From Eutreptiella sp. 'Long Island Sound 2002' (Eukaryota > Euglenozoa > Euglenophyceae > Eutreptiales > Eutreptiaceae), in assembly GCA_964036045.1 (NCBI GenBank), contig OZ038381.1, positions 142,886,096-142,950,095 of the forward strand: a stretch of 64,000 bases of DNA, written 5' to 3'. The notes beneath the pieces are model-generated. The model was not told where the DNA came from and searched no databases. It saw nothing but the letters and a program-made list of their open reading frames with translations. A program made the translations under genes and the position numbers. Shown piece after piece: positions 22,302 through 31,312 of the stretch (position 1 is its first letter; every line of letters starts with the position of its first letter).

Positions 22302-23607
22302 CGGCTGAGTCCTGGGGACCACGTTCAGCTGCTGAGACCGAGGACCTCGTCGGGGGGCTTGGGGCGAGTGGCACTGCTCCCGGGACCCGTGGTTCTGTGA
22401 CGCTGGGCCGTTTCCGAACTTTGGAGGGCCTGGAACCGACTGGTGCACGTCCCGGTTCTGCCGAAACCGTCGAGGGCGGCGGTACTGCGTCCCCATCGGA
22501 GTCTTCCGTGACGGCGTTTTCACCCGCCCGTGAACGCTTGTCCCCCGCGAAGGTAGATCGCTCCGGTCGGTCGTCCGGCTCGCACAGGTTGACGAGGGAT
22601 CGCGGCCAGAAGTCCTCCACCGCCACTGCGTTCCAGCGCACTCCTGTAGCCGTCGGCCATGGCAGTCGCGATACCGAGTGAAAGATAAACTCGTCGGGGG
22701 CGGCAGCGTACCAGTGGGCCATGCGGACGCTGGCCCAGCGCCCCCACCAGCATAGATGTCTCCAGGGCAGGCCTTTCCAGCGCAAGAATGCCGCTCCCGC
22801 GCGGCGCCAACTATGCCACCTATAGCTGGCATATACGGACCCCTGGAGGAGGCGAGCCATTCCCTCCTCCAGGACGGATGGGCTGCCGACGAGGACCTCG
22901 CGTCCAGCATGTGTCTTCCTGAGCCAGAGGATCCACTCCGCGACGTAACGCCCCACATCTCTGGATACCCATCGCTCATCCCGTTTGATCCCCCAGTACG
23001 AAACGGATCCCGATCGCAGACCGGAGCGACGGATTGAGGCGACCTCTCCCACCCGCGCGAGACATGCAAAGGAGATGGTCGCGGCGGCGAAGACGGACCA
23101 GTCCGCGGGGGTGCTGCACGCCTCTGCCATGACCTGCAGGACGTGTGGGCCTGCGTAAGCCCTTTCGCCTTTGGTAGCCACCGGCGCCCTGGCCAGGCGC
23201 CAGAGGCGGTGCCAGCCCAAGTCTGGTATCCACCCCAATAAGTGGACGGCCTTGAGGGCGGATACTGCTCCACGGAGTGTTGCAGGTCGATATCCCGACT
23301 TGAAAAGGAGTAACAGGACTTCCTCAGCCACTCTCTGGGTCTCTTTCGCGGGGGTGGGTCCATAAAAGAACCCGAGCCTTCTAAGGTGCGATCCGTAGTT
23401 CTTTCGCGTGCCTTCCTTCCACGTACTGACGAGGCATGACTGCACATCATCGGCGGGGTCGGAGAAGCCCAATTCACGCCAGAGTCCGCTGATCTTGACC
23501 CAGTTGATGTGAACCCCTGCCCACGCGTCGTCGGAGGCGGGGGGGCTTGGCGCCCCGGATGGTACCGAGAGCGGCGACTCCGATTCCAGGCCCCCCGGGG
23601 CGTCTCG
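22006..23607 (-). CDS. Tyrosine recombinase (integrase) of the YR retrotransposon
   Basis: The frame is open from the gag TGA to a TAG at 22,006-22,008. No ATG occurs before 23,130, which is already inside the fold, so expression as a gag-YR fusion by UGA readthrough (or by an unseen splice) is likely. Counting from the TTG codon at 23,472: an N-terminal SAM-like core-binding region (about 10-95, containing WKEGTRKNYGSHLRRL); then the catalytic domain with R140 (in CLARVGEVASI), a likely K163, H220-x-x-R223 (YRWHSWRRAG), W244-G-R-W in the position of the second His/Trp, and the nucleophile Y255 (RMAHWYAAAP). All residues of the R-K-H-R-(H/W)-Y set are present, so it should be active. The enzyme would insert the circular or linear DNA copy without staggered cuts. 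The last ~200 residues are Pro/Ser/Arg-rich and overlap the RT frame. Confidence 0.85.
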   Translation of the reverse strand, partial: RDAPGGLESESPLSVPSGAPSPPASDDAWAGVHINWVKISGLWRELGFSDPADDVQSCLVSTWKEGTRKNYGSHLRRLGFFYGPTPAKETQRVAEEVLLLLFKSGYRPATLRGAVSALKAVHLLGWIPDLGWHRLWRLARAPVATKGERAYAGPHVLQVMAEACSTPADWSVFAAATISFACLARVGEVASIRRSGLRSGSVSYWGIKRDERWVSRDVGRYVAEWILWLRKTHAGREVLVGSPSVLEEGMARLLQGSVYASYRWHSWRRAGAAFLRWKGLPWRHLCWWGRWASVRMAHWYAAAPDEFIFHSVSRLPWPTATGVRWNAVAVEDFWPRSLVNLCEPDDRPERSTFAGDKRSRAGENAVTEDSDGDAVPPPSTVSAEPGRAPVGSRPSKVRKRPSVTEPRVPGAVPLAPSPPTRSSVSAAERGPQDSADAPEPHPPARTARSSASKFVGRLRGSATGARPCPKRAVSRLLKPSKPLLVGRPGASRGGPSGLPQGQAMAGSRFRRLEASSAGPSPAPIAAPVIDLTG

Positions 23608-24633
23608 TCATTCGAGGTGGGGACAGCGCCATACCCAATGACGCACGATCTCGCCCCTCCCCCGGCATGTTTTGCATGGCCCGACTGGGTCTTCGCTTGT
23701 TTTGATCCATTCCCCCTTGTGAATCTCGAAATACTCGACGCCATCGACGTATTTAAAACGTTTCCGCATGACCCGTTTCAACCGCTTACCAGCCTCCGTC
23801 AGTCCCTCATCATCGCGGATCTCGGCCTCCAACCTGCTCCTAGATGAAGAAGACGACTGGTTGGAACCCTCGTACCGCTCCTTGTAAGTTTCCGTGGCCG
23901 TGGCGACCAGCACCCACATGGCTTCCACAAAACCCACAAACCGATCGGGAATCGCAGCGAGGTCCTGCATACTGGCATCTCCACCGGACTCTGGAGGGGT
24001 CTGCTGCGACCAGGGGGTGTCGTCCTTCTTCTCCTCAGCCGACAGGTCCAAGAGGATACCCTTCAGCTCCGCATCAGTCATTTTGGGGACCATCCGAGCG
24101 GCATTCACGTCAGGCTTTCGGTCTCTCAGGAAGGTGGTGAACAAGAACAGAGCCCTGGAAACCCACTGGGGGTTATTGGTACGAAGCTCGGTCTCCGCGA
24201 TGGCCTGGAAAGAAAGCTGGGGCGTCTGGACCTGCCCCTTTGCGGGGGCCTCCGAGAAAGCCTGAAGTTGGGACGTCAGCGACTTGATCAGGACACCCTG
24301 CTCCTCGAGGATCTTGAGTACCGCCGGGTCTGTGGTCGAAGGAGTCGCTGGAGCATGCGGGTTCTTCCGGAAAGCCCCCGACTCGGAGTCCAGCGAGACC
24401 CCCTCCATGACGGTATAGGCAATGATTCTCTCCACGAACTCAGCCTCCGACCCAGAAAAGGAGACCGAGGCGGCGAAGTCCCGCAGCCAGGCCTGACGGC
24501 GATCCCCCAAGCTTCTCAAGGACTTTTCCACAGCTGTTCTGGCGCGGGCCCACTGACGACGGTCCACGTCCTTCGCAAAGTCCTCGTGACCCCCGCCCAA
24601 GAGGTAGTCGGTGAAACTGAGAGAGTCGTCCAT
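23608..24633 (-). CDS. gag: Gag-like protein of the YR retrotransposon
   Basis: The ATG at 24,633 sits in a strong eukaryotic start context (CACCATGG). An upstream GTG-initiated extension is less likely. The product is 341 aa, ending in TGA at 23,608-23,610. It starts MDDSLSFTDYLLGG, is helical and charged, has a Gln/Pro/Ala linker near the middle, a Ser run (SSSSSRSR) and a basic stretch (KRLKRVMRKRFKY) near the C-terminus. It ends with a zinc-knuckle-like motif C320-x2-C323-x8-H332-x4-C337, three residues before the stop. Size, position as first ORF, basic C-terminus and knuckle fit a retrotransposon capsid/nucleocapsid role (RNA packaging in the cytoplasm). That is inference from architecture, as I see no match to a named Gag family. 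The following recombinase frame continues in phase after its TGA. Confidence 0.7.
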   Translation of the reverse strand: MDDSLSFTDYLLGGGHEDFAKDVDRRQWARARTAVEKSLRSLGDRRQAWLRDFAASVSFSGSEAEFVERIIAYTVMEGVSLDSESGAFRKNPHAPATPSTTDPAVLKILEEQGVLIKSLTSQLQAFSEAPAKGQVQTPQLSFQAIAETELRTNNPQWVSRALFLFTTFLRDRKPDVNAARMVPKMTDAELKGILLDLSAEEKKDDTPWSQQTPPESGGDASMQDLAAIPDRFVGFVEAMWVLVATATETYKERYEGSNQSSSSSRSRLEAEIRDDEGLTEAGKRLKRVMRKRFKYVDGVEYFEIHKGEWIKTSEDPVGPCKTCRGRGEIVRHWVWRCPHLE

Positions 24634-24849
24634 GGTGAGTAAATTCGCACGGCCCACAGCACGATATCAGAAGGCGGCAGTCTTCAAGAAGTTCGTAGGG
24701 TCAATGACTGGCGCGGCCTGAGCGAATAAAAACAGAACCTTCGTTTCGAAGGCCCTGTGATTTTATAATAAACTTCTGGGAACATGGTAACAATCATAAA
24801 GCAAAATGCGTAGGCAGTGCAACTCTTGTTAGCTAAAGCGAACAGCGGT
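24634..24849 (-). other. 5-prime non-coding end of the retroelement
   Basis: This is 216 bp between the empty-site boundary and the gag ATG. A hairpin with a 6-bp perfect stem and 3-base loop (CCTTCG-TTT-CGAAGG) lies at 24,738-24,752, extended by CAG/CTG pairing across a 2x2 internal loop (24,733-24,757). An AT-rich stretch (24,761-24,771) may serve a promoter role. Both are inferences. Confidence 0.5.
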
Positions 24850-25000
24850 AGCCCCTTTTCAAGACATTTTTTGAGTTTGGAGTGGCCAAAATGGCTTGCG
24901 AAAGGCTCAAAAAGGGCTCAGGTCAATCGTGTAGGCACCTCAATAGGTCTAGGGTCATTTTCGAAAAAACGCACCTTGCACCCATTTGGTTGGGCCAGCC
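24850..25000 (+). repeat. Family A sequence right of the retroelement insertion
   Basis: It continues the repeat interrupted at 20,784. It matches 30,118-30,260 (AGCCCCTTTTCAAGACATTTT, then GAGTGGCCAAAATGGCTTGC) and breaks off near 24,990, where unrelated GC-rich sequence begins. Confidence 0.8.
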
Positions 25001-25254
25001 AAAGCCACGGGCAAAGAGGGGCGGAGAGGAGCCGTCGCCCTCGAGCGGAGGACGATTACCGCTGCCCAAGTGAGGTTCATGGACCGACCTCCGGTTAGTA
25101 TAGCTCCCCCCAGTCCTTGAGCGGTGCCAAAATATGCGTCTGCTGAAGTTTTTTTTTCCTATGTGTCGCGTAGAAAAATTGCAAATGGAAAATTATAACT
25201 AAGATGACGGTTTTTTGTGTAAGTTGTGTACCCATATGAATAAATCAGCTTCCA

Positions 25255-25880
25255 CATAACCCCTACCTTCATGGGGTCCCAAAAGTGGGCGAAGTGGCTT
25301 CATATTTTTTGCCGTCTCGAGGACCCGGTTGGTCCACGAGTGTGGAGGAGTCGCCGTATGGCCCAATGCCCCCCCCCCCCCCAAAGTGGGACTACCAAAA
25401 GGGCGGGAATAAAGAAAACCAGCTACATAACCCCTGTTATCTATGGAACTCTCCAAAAGAAGATGAAATACAAGTGACGACACGCCCCTGCCATCTTGGG
25501 GGCCCGGTTGTGGCCATTGTGCCTACAGAGCCGCCGTCCCAATCACCACCCAAAAGGGGAAAACAATTCAATCGGCTACAAAACCCGTGCCATCTCGGCT
25601 TCCCACGGCAGGGAGGAATCATAGCGGCCGCAATACCCTCGAAACGAACAGGACAACCGGCCGCATTTTTTTTGCTTTTTGCTGTAGGTTGCGTGCATCT
25701 TTTTTCGGATGGCGGTCACATGCACTTTTTATTATGTGGCTGGCGTAAAAAACTAAAAATTCCATGCACTTTATTTGTGCTAAAGGTTGCGCGTCGGTTC
25801 GTTTTTTGTGAGAGAGGTTACATGAAAAAGAAAGTGAAATGTGTATTGTTCTTTACTGTACATCACGTACCCACGGCACT
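25255..25880 (+). repeat. Repeat family C, body copy 1
   Basis: It is a direct repeat of 26,660-27,305, offset about 1.43 kb, roughly 75-80 percent by eye. Landmarks are GGCTACATAACCCCT, GCCATCTCGGCTTCC, ATGGCGGTCACAT and TTCTTTACTGTACATC. A 272-aa frame spans it (25,285-26,103), but it is not maintained in the second copy, so I do not call a gene. Confidence 0.75.
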
Positions 25881-26029
25881 TTTAATTGCTTTTTCCTACA
25901 GGTGCTCGCCAGGTCCGAACCCTTTACACCACTGCCCCCCCCCCAAACCCTCCTTCCCCTACCGCAATGTGGCCCGAAAGGACCTTTGGCGTCGAAGGCG
26001 CCCTAATGTACTTTTGCTTGATCTAGTAG

Positions 26030-26580
26030 AGGGTGAAAAAATGGTTTTCACGTCATGTGTCTATCCTCGAATTACGTATTTTTTTTTCAGGAGAATCCAA
26101 TAATGAATGAAAACCAAATTGGAGCAAATCTCAATACCACCCTTGTGCAGAATTCTCTCAGAAGTGGCCCATGCGGTAGTGGGTAAAGCATTGCCTTTGC
26201 AATTGACCGTTTATGGGTACAATCCCCTGTAGGGGCAGTTTGCAGGATGCTAGTCAGGGCCAAGGACACAATGGAAAATTTGTTTAGGTTTTCTCTTTTT
26301 TTTGTGCTTAGATTTTGTCCCCTTTGTTCGGGACCCCAAGAATGCACCGGTGATGTAGGATTTCCGCACTCCTCTGGGGCCCCCGAGAAGGCAGGGGTGA
26401 GGCTATGGATTCTAATTTTGTCCCTCTTTTTTGCGGACCACCGAGAATGCAAGGGTGATGTACCATTTCCGCCCTCTTTTGGGGGTTGGGCCTGGCTGGG
26501 GTGCCACTAGCAATAGTGGCCGAGAAGTCACTCGGGGTTGCTATGCCCTTAAACAAAAGTGCCACCTACCATGCCCCCCC
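26030..26580 (+). repeat. Family C copy with tRNA-derived (SINE-like) head and GAGAATGCA-type tail
   Basis: The tRNA-like part is 26,165-26,238. A box-A-like segment (TGGCCCATGCGGTAGTGGGTA), an anticodon-loop-like TTTGCAA and a box-B-like GGGTACAATCCCC (26,215-26,227) stand in tRNA spacing, most like tRNA-Ala(TGC). The leader (TCAGGAGAATCCAATAATG onward) is also present before the minus-strand copy at 28,554-28,700, so the head belongs to a longer element. The tail has units of ATTTTGTCCCCTTTGTT-CGGGACCCC-GAGAATGCA at 26,315-26,480. Confidence 0.65.
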
Positions 26581-26581
26581 C

Positions 26582-26760
26582 CCCCCCCCTGTTGAAAAAA
26601 AAGTTCCTCAACATACATGCCTCGATAGGATTAGCATGATGAGGCGGTCATTGTATGCCATATATGTTGGGGTGTGAACCCCCCCCCCTTCGTAGCTCCC
26701 CCCAGACCCCCCCTAGACCCAGCCCCCCCCCCCCCCCCCCCCCCCCCCCCAACCACCACC
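26582..26760. repeat. Poly-C and low-complexity tracts
   Basis: C-runs occur at 26,574-26,590, 26,681-26,688 and about 26,723-26,750, followed by (ACC)n. They separate the two body copies of family C. Confidence 0.8.
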
Positions 26761-27305
26761 ACCACCTTGAGAGTGGTCAGAGAGGGGAAGCAGTCGTCGT
26801 ATGGCCCAATGCTACCCTTCCCCCCGTTGGACCCCCCAAAAGGGGGAACGATAACAAAGTGGCTACATAACCCCTATTATCCCGGGAACCCCCAAAAGGG
26901 GATGAAATAAAAGTGACTACATACCCGTGCTGGAGGCCTAGTTGTGGGCATAGTGCTTACGGAGCCGGTGACGTTTTCATGACCCTCCCCAAAAGGGGGG
27001 GGGGGGATCCAATTGACTACACCACCAGTGCCATCTCGGCTTCCTAGAGCAAGGAGGATTCACAGTGGCCGCACAACCCTCTAAGCGGAGCTAAGAATTG
27101 GCTGCAGTCATTTTTGGTTTTTGCTAGGAGTTTGCGTGCACTTTTTGTTGCATGGCGGTCACATAGATTATTTTATGTAGGTCGCGTAAAAAAGATTAAA
27201 TTCCGTGCGCTCTTATTTGTGCGGTAGGTTGCATGTAGGTTTTTTTGTTTGATGCGGGTTGCATGAAAACAAAGTGGCTTGTGTATGATTCTTTACTGTA
27301 CATCG
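26660..27305 (+). repeat. Repeat family C, body copy 2
   Basis: Partner of 25,255-25,880; see that entry. After TTTACTGTACATCGTG (27,293-27,308) the two copies diverge. Confidence 0.75.
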
Positions 27306-28200
27306 TGTGCCCAGAACTTTTTCAATCTTTTTTCAAATGCGAATTACACGAAAAAAAAATTGAACGCAAACCTGGGGGAAAAAATAAGAAGAAATGCACC
27401 AAGCAACATGTCAAAGAAGATTGCAAAATCCAAGGGTCAATGCCAACACTAGAGGGCAGAGGGCAACACATGATGCCAAGCAAGACAGTAGCGAATATGT
27501 GTCGCTTGAAGTGTGGTCGTTGGCTGCGGCCCCCACTACATCGCTTCAATTTCACGGAGAAAATGTTGCTGCGATGGTGTCGCAGCCAATAGCACAACAG
27601 ACGGGATTTTTCCCTCGCAGTGTGCCTTTGAACCAAACAATAAAAAACTCTGTTGGTGGTTGTTTTAGAAAGCACCAGCATGGAAGTTTAACAAGCAGCC
27701 TAGGAAATCCGTTTGCTTTGGTATTATTGGACAAATTGGATCACATTCGCGATCCGGCACCAAAATCTGTGCCGGTTTGCTTTTGTCACACATGGCAAAC
27801 TGCCTCGGCTTAGCTGCGATACTCTTTCCCCGGCTTTCTTGAGTCATCGCTCGACCTAGAGCTGTCCACAAACACCACAGGCAATAAATCTAGCCTCACT
27901 CGTCACTGGTGGGGTCAGGTTACAGCGGCGTGCATCTCACCTGGTACGACAAAAGGGCTTTTGAAAATGCAGGGGTGTCGATATGCATGTGAGGGTTAAT
28001 GGTTGCTTGGTCTATAGGGAGACGCACTTCAATGTACACAACGCATTGCACAATAAAAGTATGGAAAAGCAATGAGAATGATGTGGTGTTTTTCCTAATG
28101 TTCTTGAAATCTGAAAGTCTGGGGTGACCCATGGGCAAGAGCTGGTGGTCCCGGGGGGGGGTCGCCGTGCCTTGATCCTTTACGCCGACTCCCTCACTCC
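27306..28200. other. Unassigned sequence between family C copies
   Basis: A 139-aa plus frame (27,394-27,813) and a 119-aa minus frame (27,322-27,681) overlap. Neither has a recognisable motif, and I cannot decide that either is real. Confidence 0.3.
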
Positions 28201-28209
28201 TGCCTTCCG

Positions 28210-28730
28210 CGGGCCCACACACATGGGCGAAACTGCTACATAACCCCTACGTTCTCGGGGGTCCCCAAACAAAGGGGCACAAAATCGGCATTGGCTGCCT
28301 CAGGGGACCCAAAATTGGGCGGAAATGCTCCATGGCCTTTGCATTGTGAGGGATCCCCAAACAAAGATGGACAAAATCAGAATTGGTTGCCTCACCCTTG
28401 CCTTCTTGGGGGCCCACAAGTGGGCGAACATGCAACATAACCCCTGCATTATGGGACGTGCCCAACAAAGGGGACAAAATAACAGTACCGGAAAAAAAAT
28501 AGAAAACAAAAAAATGCACATTTTGTCCTTGACCCTACACAGGGTCCTGCAGATCGCCCCCACTCGGGATTGAACCCATGACCTAGTCCTTGCACAGGCA
28601 CCGCTCTACCCACTGACATACTTCTCCAAAGGGGTGGTATTGATATTTGGTTCAAATTGGTTTTCATCCATCGTTGGGTTCTCCTGAAAAAACTGAGTAT
28701 TTTGAGTACAGACAGAGGGGGTGAAAACCC
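28210..28730 (-). repeat. Family C copy with tRNA-derived (SINE-like) head, inverted
   Basis: The tRNA-like part occupies 28,554-28,627 on the minus strand. Box B reads GGGTTCAATCCCGAG (28,563-28,577), a good match to the Pol III consensus GGTTCRANTCC. Box A reads TATGTCAGTGGGTAGA (28,605-28,620), with an anticodon-like TGC between them. The leader AGGAGAACCCAACGATGGATG matches the leader of the plus copy near 26,090. The tail consists of four ~85-bp GAGAATGCA-type units (28,210-28,480). It cannot be a functional tRNA gene, because the acceptor ends do not pair. Confidence 0.7.
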
Positions 28731-28839
28731 AGTTTTTGAACCTCTAGTGGTTCAAGAAAATTTGGCTTAGGGTGCCTTTGCCGACGATGGCCCGGCACTT
28801 CCGTGCCCATTTCTAGGGAAGGGGGGGGGGTAGCCGATT

Positions 28840-29340
28840 CTGATTTTGTGCTCCTTTGTTTGGGATCCCCGAGAATGGAGGGGTTATGTAGCATTTCCGC
28901 CCACTTGTGCGCCCCCCAGATGGCACGGGTCAGGCAGCCAATTCTGATTTCGTCCCTGTTTATTTAGGGATCCCCGAGAATACAGAAGTTATGTAGCATT
29001 TCCGCCCACTTGTAGGCCCCGGAGAAGATACGGGTGAGGAGGCCAGTTCTGATTTTGTCTTCCTTCGTTTGGGTACCCCCGAGAATGCAAGCGGCACTAG
29101 CACTAGAGGTTGGGAAGTGACTCGGGGGTGCTATGCTCTTAAACAATAGTACCACCTACCATGCCACCCCCCCCGTGTTGCAATTTTTTTTTGCTCGTAC
29201 AATTGTGCCTCAAAGTGATCAGCGCGATGAGGTGGCCCTTTGAAGCCATATATGTAGGGGTCTGGAGCCAGCCGCCCTGTCCACCACAACCCCTACCCCT
29301 CACCCCCAAACGCAGCCCCCCCCCCCCCCCACCCGGCCGC
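28840..29340 (+). repeat. Family C tail fragment plus C-run
   Basis: Three units of GATTTTGT-CCCTTTGTTTGGG-ATCCCCGAGAATG-GGTTATGTAGCATTTCCGCCC, spaced about 85-90 bp, run from 28,845 to 29,095. ACTCGGGGGTGCTATG and CCACCTACCATGCC follow, as at 26,530-26,575. Poly-C at 29,318-29,332 ends it. Confidence 0.75.
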
Positions 29341-29381
29341 GAAACTGCCAAGGAAGGTATGGAGGTGTTAGGAGAAACAGG

Positions 29382-31312
29382 GCTGATTTTCGCACTAAGC
29401 TAGAAATTTAGAAATGGAGGTTCGGCGTTTGCGAAGCCCATTCCCGGCCGCCACCGTTGAGATTCTAGCTCATACTTTGTGTGGTTTTCCCTTGCACCCA
29501 TAGGTAGCATCCACCAAAATTTTGGCTGAATCGGAAGCACCATGATGGAGCTCTGATTTTTGCCGGTTTCGCGCATGCCTGTTGCTTGCTACTTGCTGCT
29601 TGCTGCTTGGCTACCTGCATGCTTGTTGCTGCTTGCTTGCTTGCTCCTTGTTTGCTTGCTGCTAGCCAAACTTGTTCGGGCCACCCTACACACTACACAG
29701 GGTTATAAAACCATGAGTTGTTCCATAAGCTCGGTGACCCTAACCACGATTGAATATTAGGAAGGAGCCGGTGGGGGAAGGAACATTGGCTAGAAGCCTT
29801 CTACGAAAAAAGAGATACACACTAGAAAGGGGACGCGAGCGGCTCCAATGGGGTTCAAAATGAGCCGTATTCATCAGTTTGGGCACCACAACTGGACTAG
29901 GATCTTGTGTGGAAAACCATGATTTTGACCCGTTTTTGAGCCATTTGCGCTCCCAAGGCGGCCCATTTTCAAGGTCCTTTCAGCCTTGAAAGGGGCCAAA
30001 ATTGCTCAACATGGGCTGAAAATGCACCAAGTGCAGTTGTTTGGGCACACAAGATAGTCCAAAGGTATCTCTATAAAAACACATTTTTTACCATTTTAGA
30101 CTGACTTTTCGTCGCAAAGTAGCCCCTTTTCAAGACATTTTCTGACTTTGGAGTGGCCAAAATGGCTTGCAAAGGGCTCAAAAAGGGGTCAGTTCACTTG
30201 TTTAGGCACCCCAAATGGTCTAGGATCATTTTCGGAAAAACACAATTTTCAGCTATTTTTGACCCATTTTTAACCCATTTTTGGCCGCAAAAAAAACCAA
30301 TTTTCAAAGCATTCTGTGAGTTTGGAGGGGCCAAAATGACTTGCAATGGGCTCCAAATGGGCTCGTTTCACTTGTTTAGGCAACCCAAATGGTCTAGGAT
30401 CATTTTCGGTAAAACACATTTTGAACCCATTTTTGACCCATTTTTGATTGCAAACCGGCCCATTTCCAAGGCATTTCAGGATTTTGGGTACAACAAAACA
30501 AGCCACCACGACCTGAAAACACGCCAAAAACACTTGTTTTGGCATTCCATGTGGTCCACGATCATTTTTGAAAAAAACTGTTTTTTTTTTACCCGGTGGA
30601 CCTTGTTGACCTATTTAGGCACCCACCTCTTTGGGCTACCTCGTGCAGCTTGCCGCAGCCCACTGGGCCGAAGTACGAGGGTCTAGGCGTCGGTTAGGGC
30701 AATTTTTGAGGGGTGGAAACCACCAAAAGGGGGTGTTTGTGGATGGATTGGGTGTGCTCGAAATAGCATTTGGAGCCACATAGCCCAAGATATGGTTTGT
30801 TTGTGGTCGGCAGGCTGTCGGCGGCCAATGGGCACAAATTTTGCGGCTCTCGGGGGCCTTTTGGGGGCAGTTCGCAGACATGTTGTGGAGTTAGAGAGCC
30901 CTTGAGGGCCCTCCGGCACAAGGAAATTGGTTGCATATGTTGCGTAGCCCCGATTTCCTTTGATTTGGCCATTTTGAGCAGGTTCTAGGGCGGTTAGGGG
31001 TAAAGAGATAAAAGGCTAATTTTGGCCCTAAATTGCAAATTTTGAAATGGAGGTCCAGCACTTGCGACGCCTATTCCCGGCTGCCGCCATTGAGGTTCTA
31101 GCTCATACTTTGTGTGGTGGTCCCTTACATTCATACGCCAAAGTTTCGGCCTAGTCCGAAGCACCACGACTAAGCTGTGATTTTTGCCCATTTCGCGCGT
31201 GCTTGCTGCTTGCTTGCTGCTTGCTTCTTGCTTGCTAAACCTAGTGGGTCCATCCTACACACTAAATAGGGTTATAAAACCAAGACTGGGTCCACCACCT
31301 GGGTGACCCTAA
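29382..31312 (+). repeat. Family A, long copy carrying the empty site of the retroelement
   Basis: 29,382-30,117 matches the left flank of the retroelement (20,275-20,784), and 30,118-30,260 matches the right flank. Three imperfect 163-175-bp tandem units (starting about 30,121, 30,296 and 30,459) follow, each with GGCC-AAAATGRCTTGCAA, TTGTTTAGGCA and GGTCTAGGATCATTTT. 30,660-31,312 matches window positions 1-632. Confidence 0.85.

Larger units (their letters stand above)
20785..24849 (-). mobile_element. Tyrosine-recombinase retrotransposon (DIRS/PAT-like), about 4.07 kb, near-intact
   Basis: Boundaries come from an empty site: CGCAAAGT|AGCCCC is continuous at about 30,113-30,126, while here CGCAAAGT (ending 20,784) and AGCCCC (starting 24,850) are 4.07 kb apart. 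Only a GT dinucleotide is shared at the two junctions, so there is no conventional target-site duplication, as expected for integration by a tyrosine recombinase. On the minus strand it carries gag, then YR, then RT. RNase H and methyltransferase domains are missing. I see no obvious LTRs. GTTGCAC occurs at 20,783-20,789 and, inverted, near 24,816-24,822, a possible short terminal complementarity. The intact frames suggest a young copy. Confidence 0.85.

Noticed and set aside
20823-23744. A 973-codon open frame taken as one protein
   Set aside because: Its first ~480 codons overlap gag and the complete tyrosine recombinase in other frames and have shadow-like Arg/Ser/Pro composition. Only the part from 22,301 carries reverse-transcriptase motifs.
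25285-26103. 272-aa plus-strand gene in family C
   Set aside because: The frame is not kept in the direct repeat at 26,660-27,305, and its composition follows C-runs and T-runs.
26165-26238. Functional tRNA gene
   Set aside because: The acceptor stem does not pair, the anticodon stem is poor and the sequence is embedded in a repeat with a second degenerate copy.
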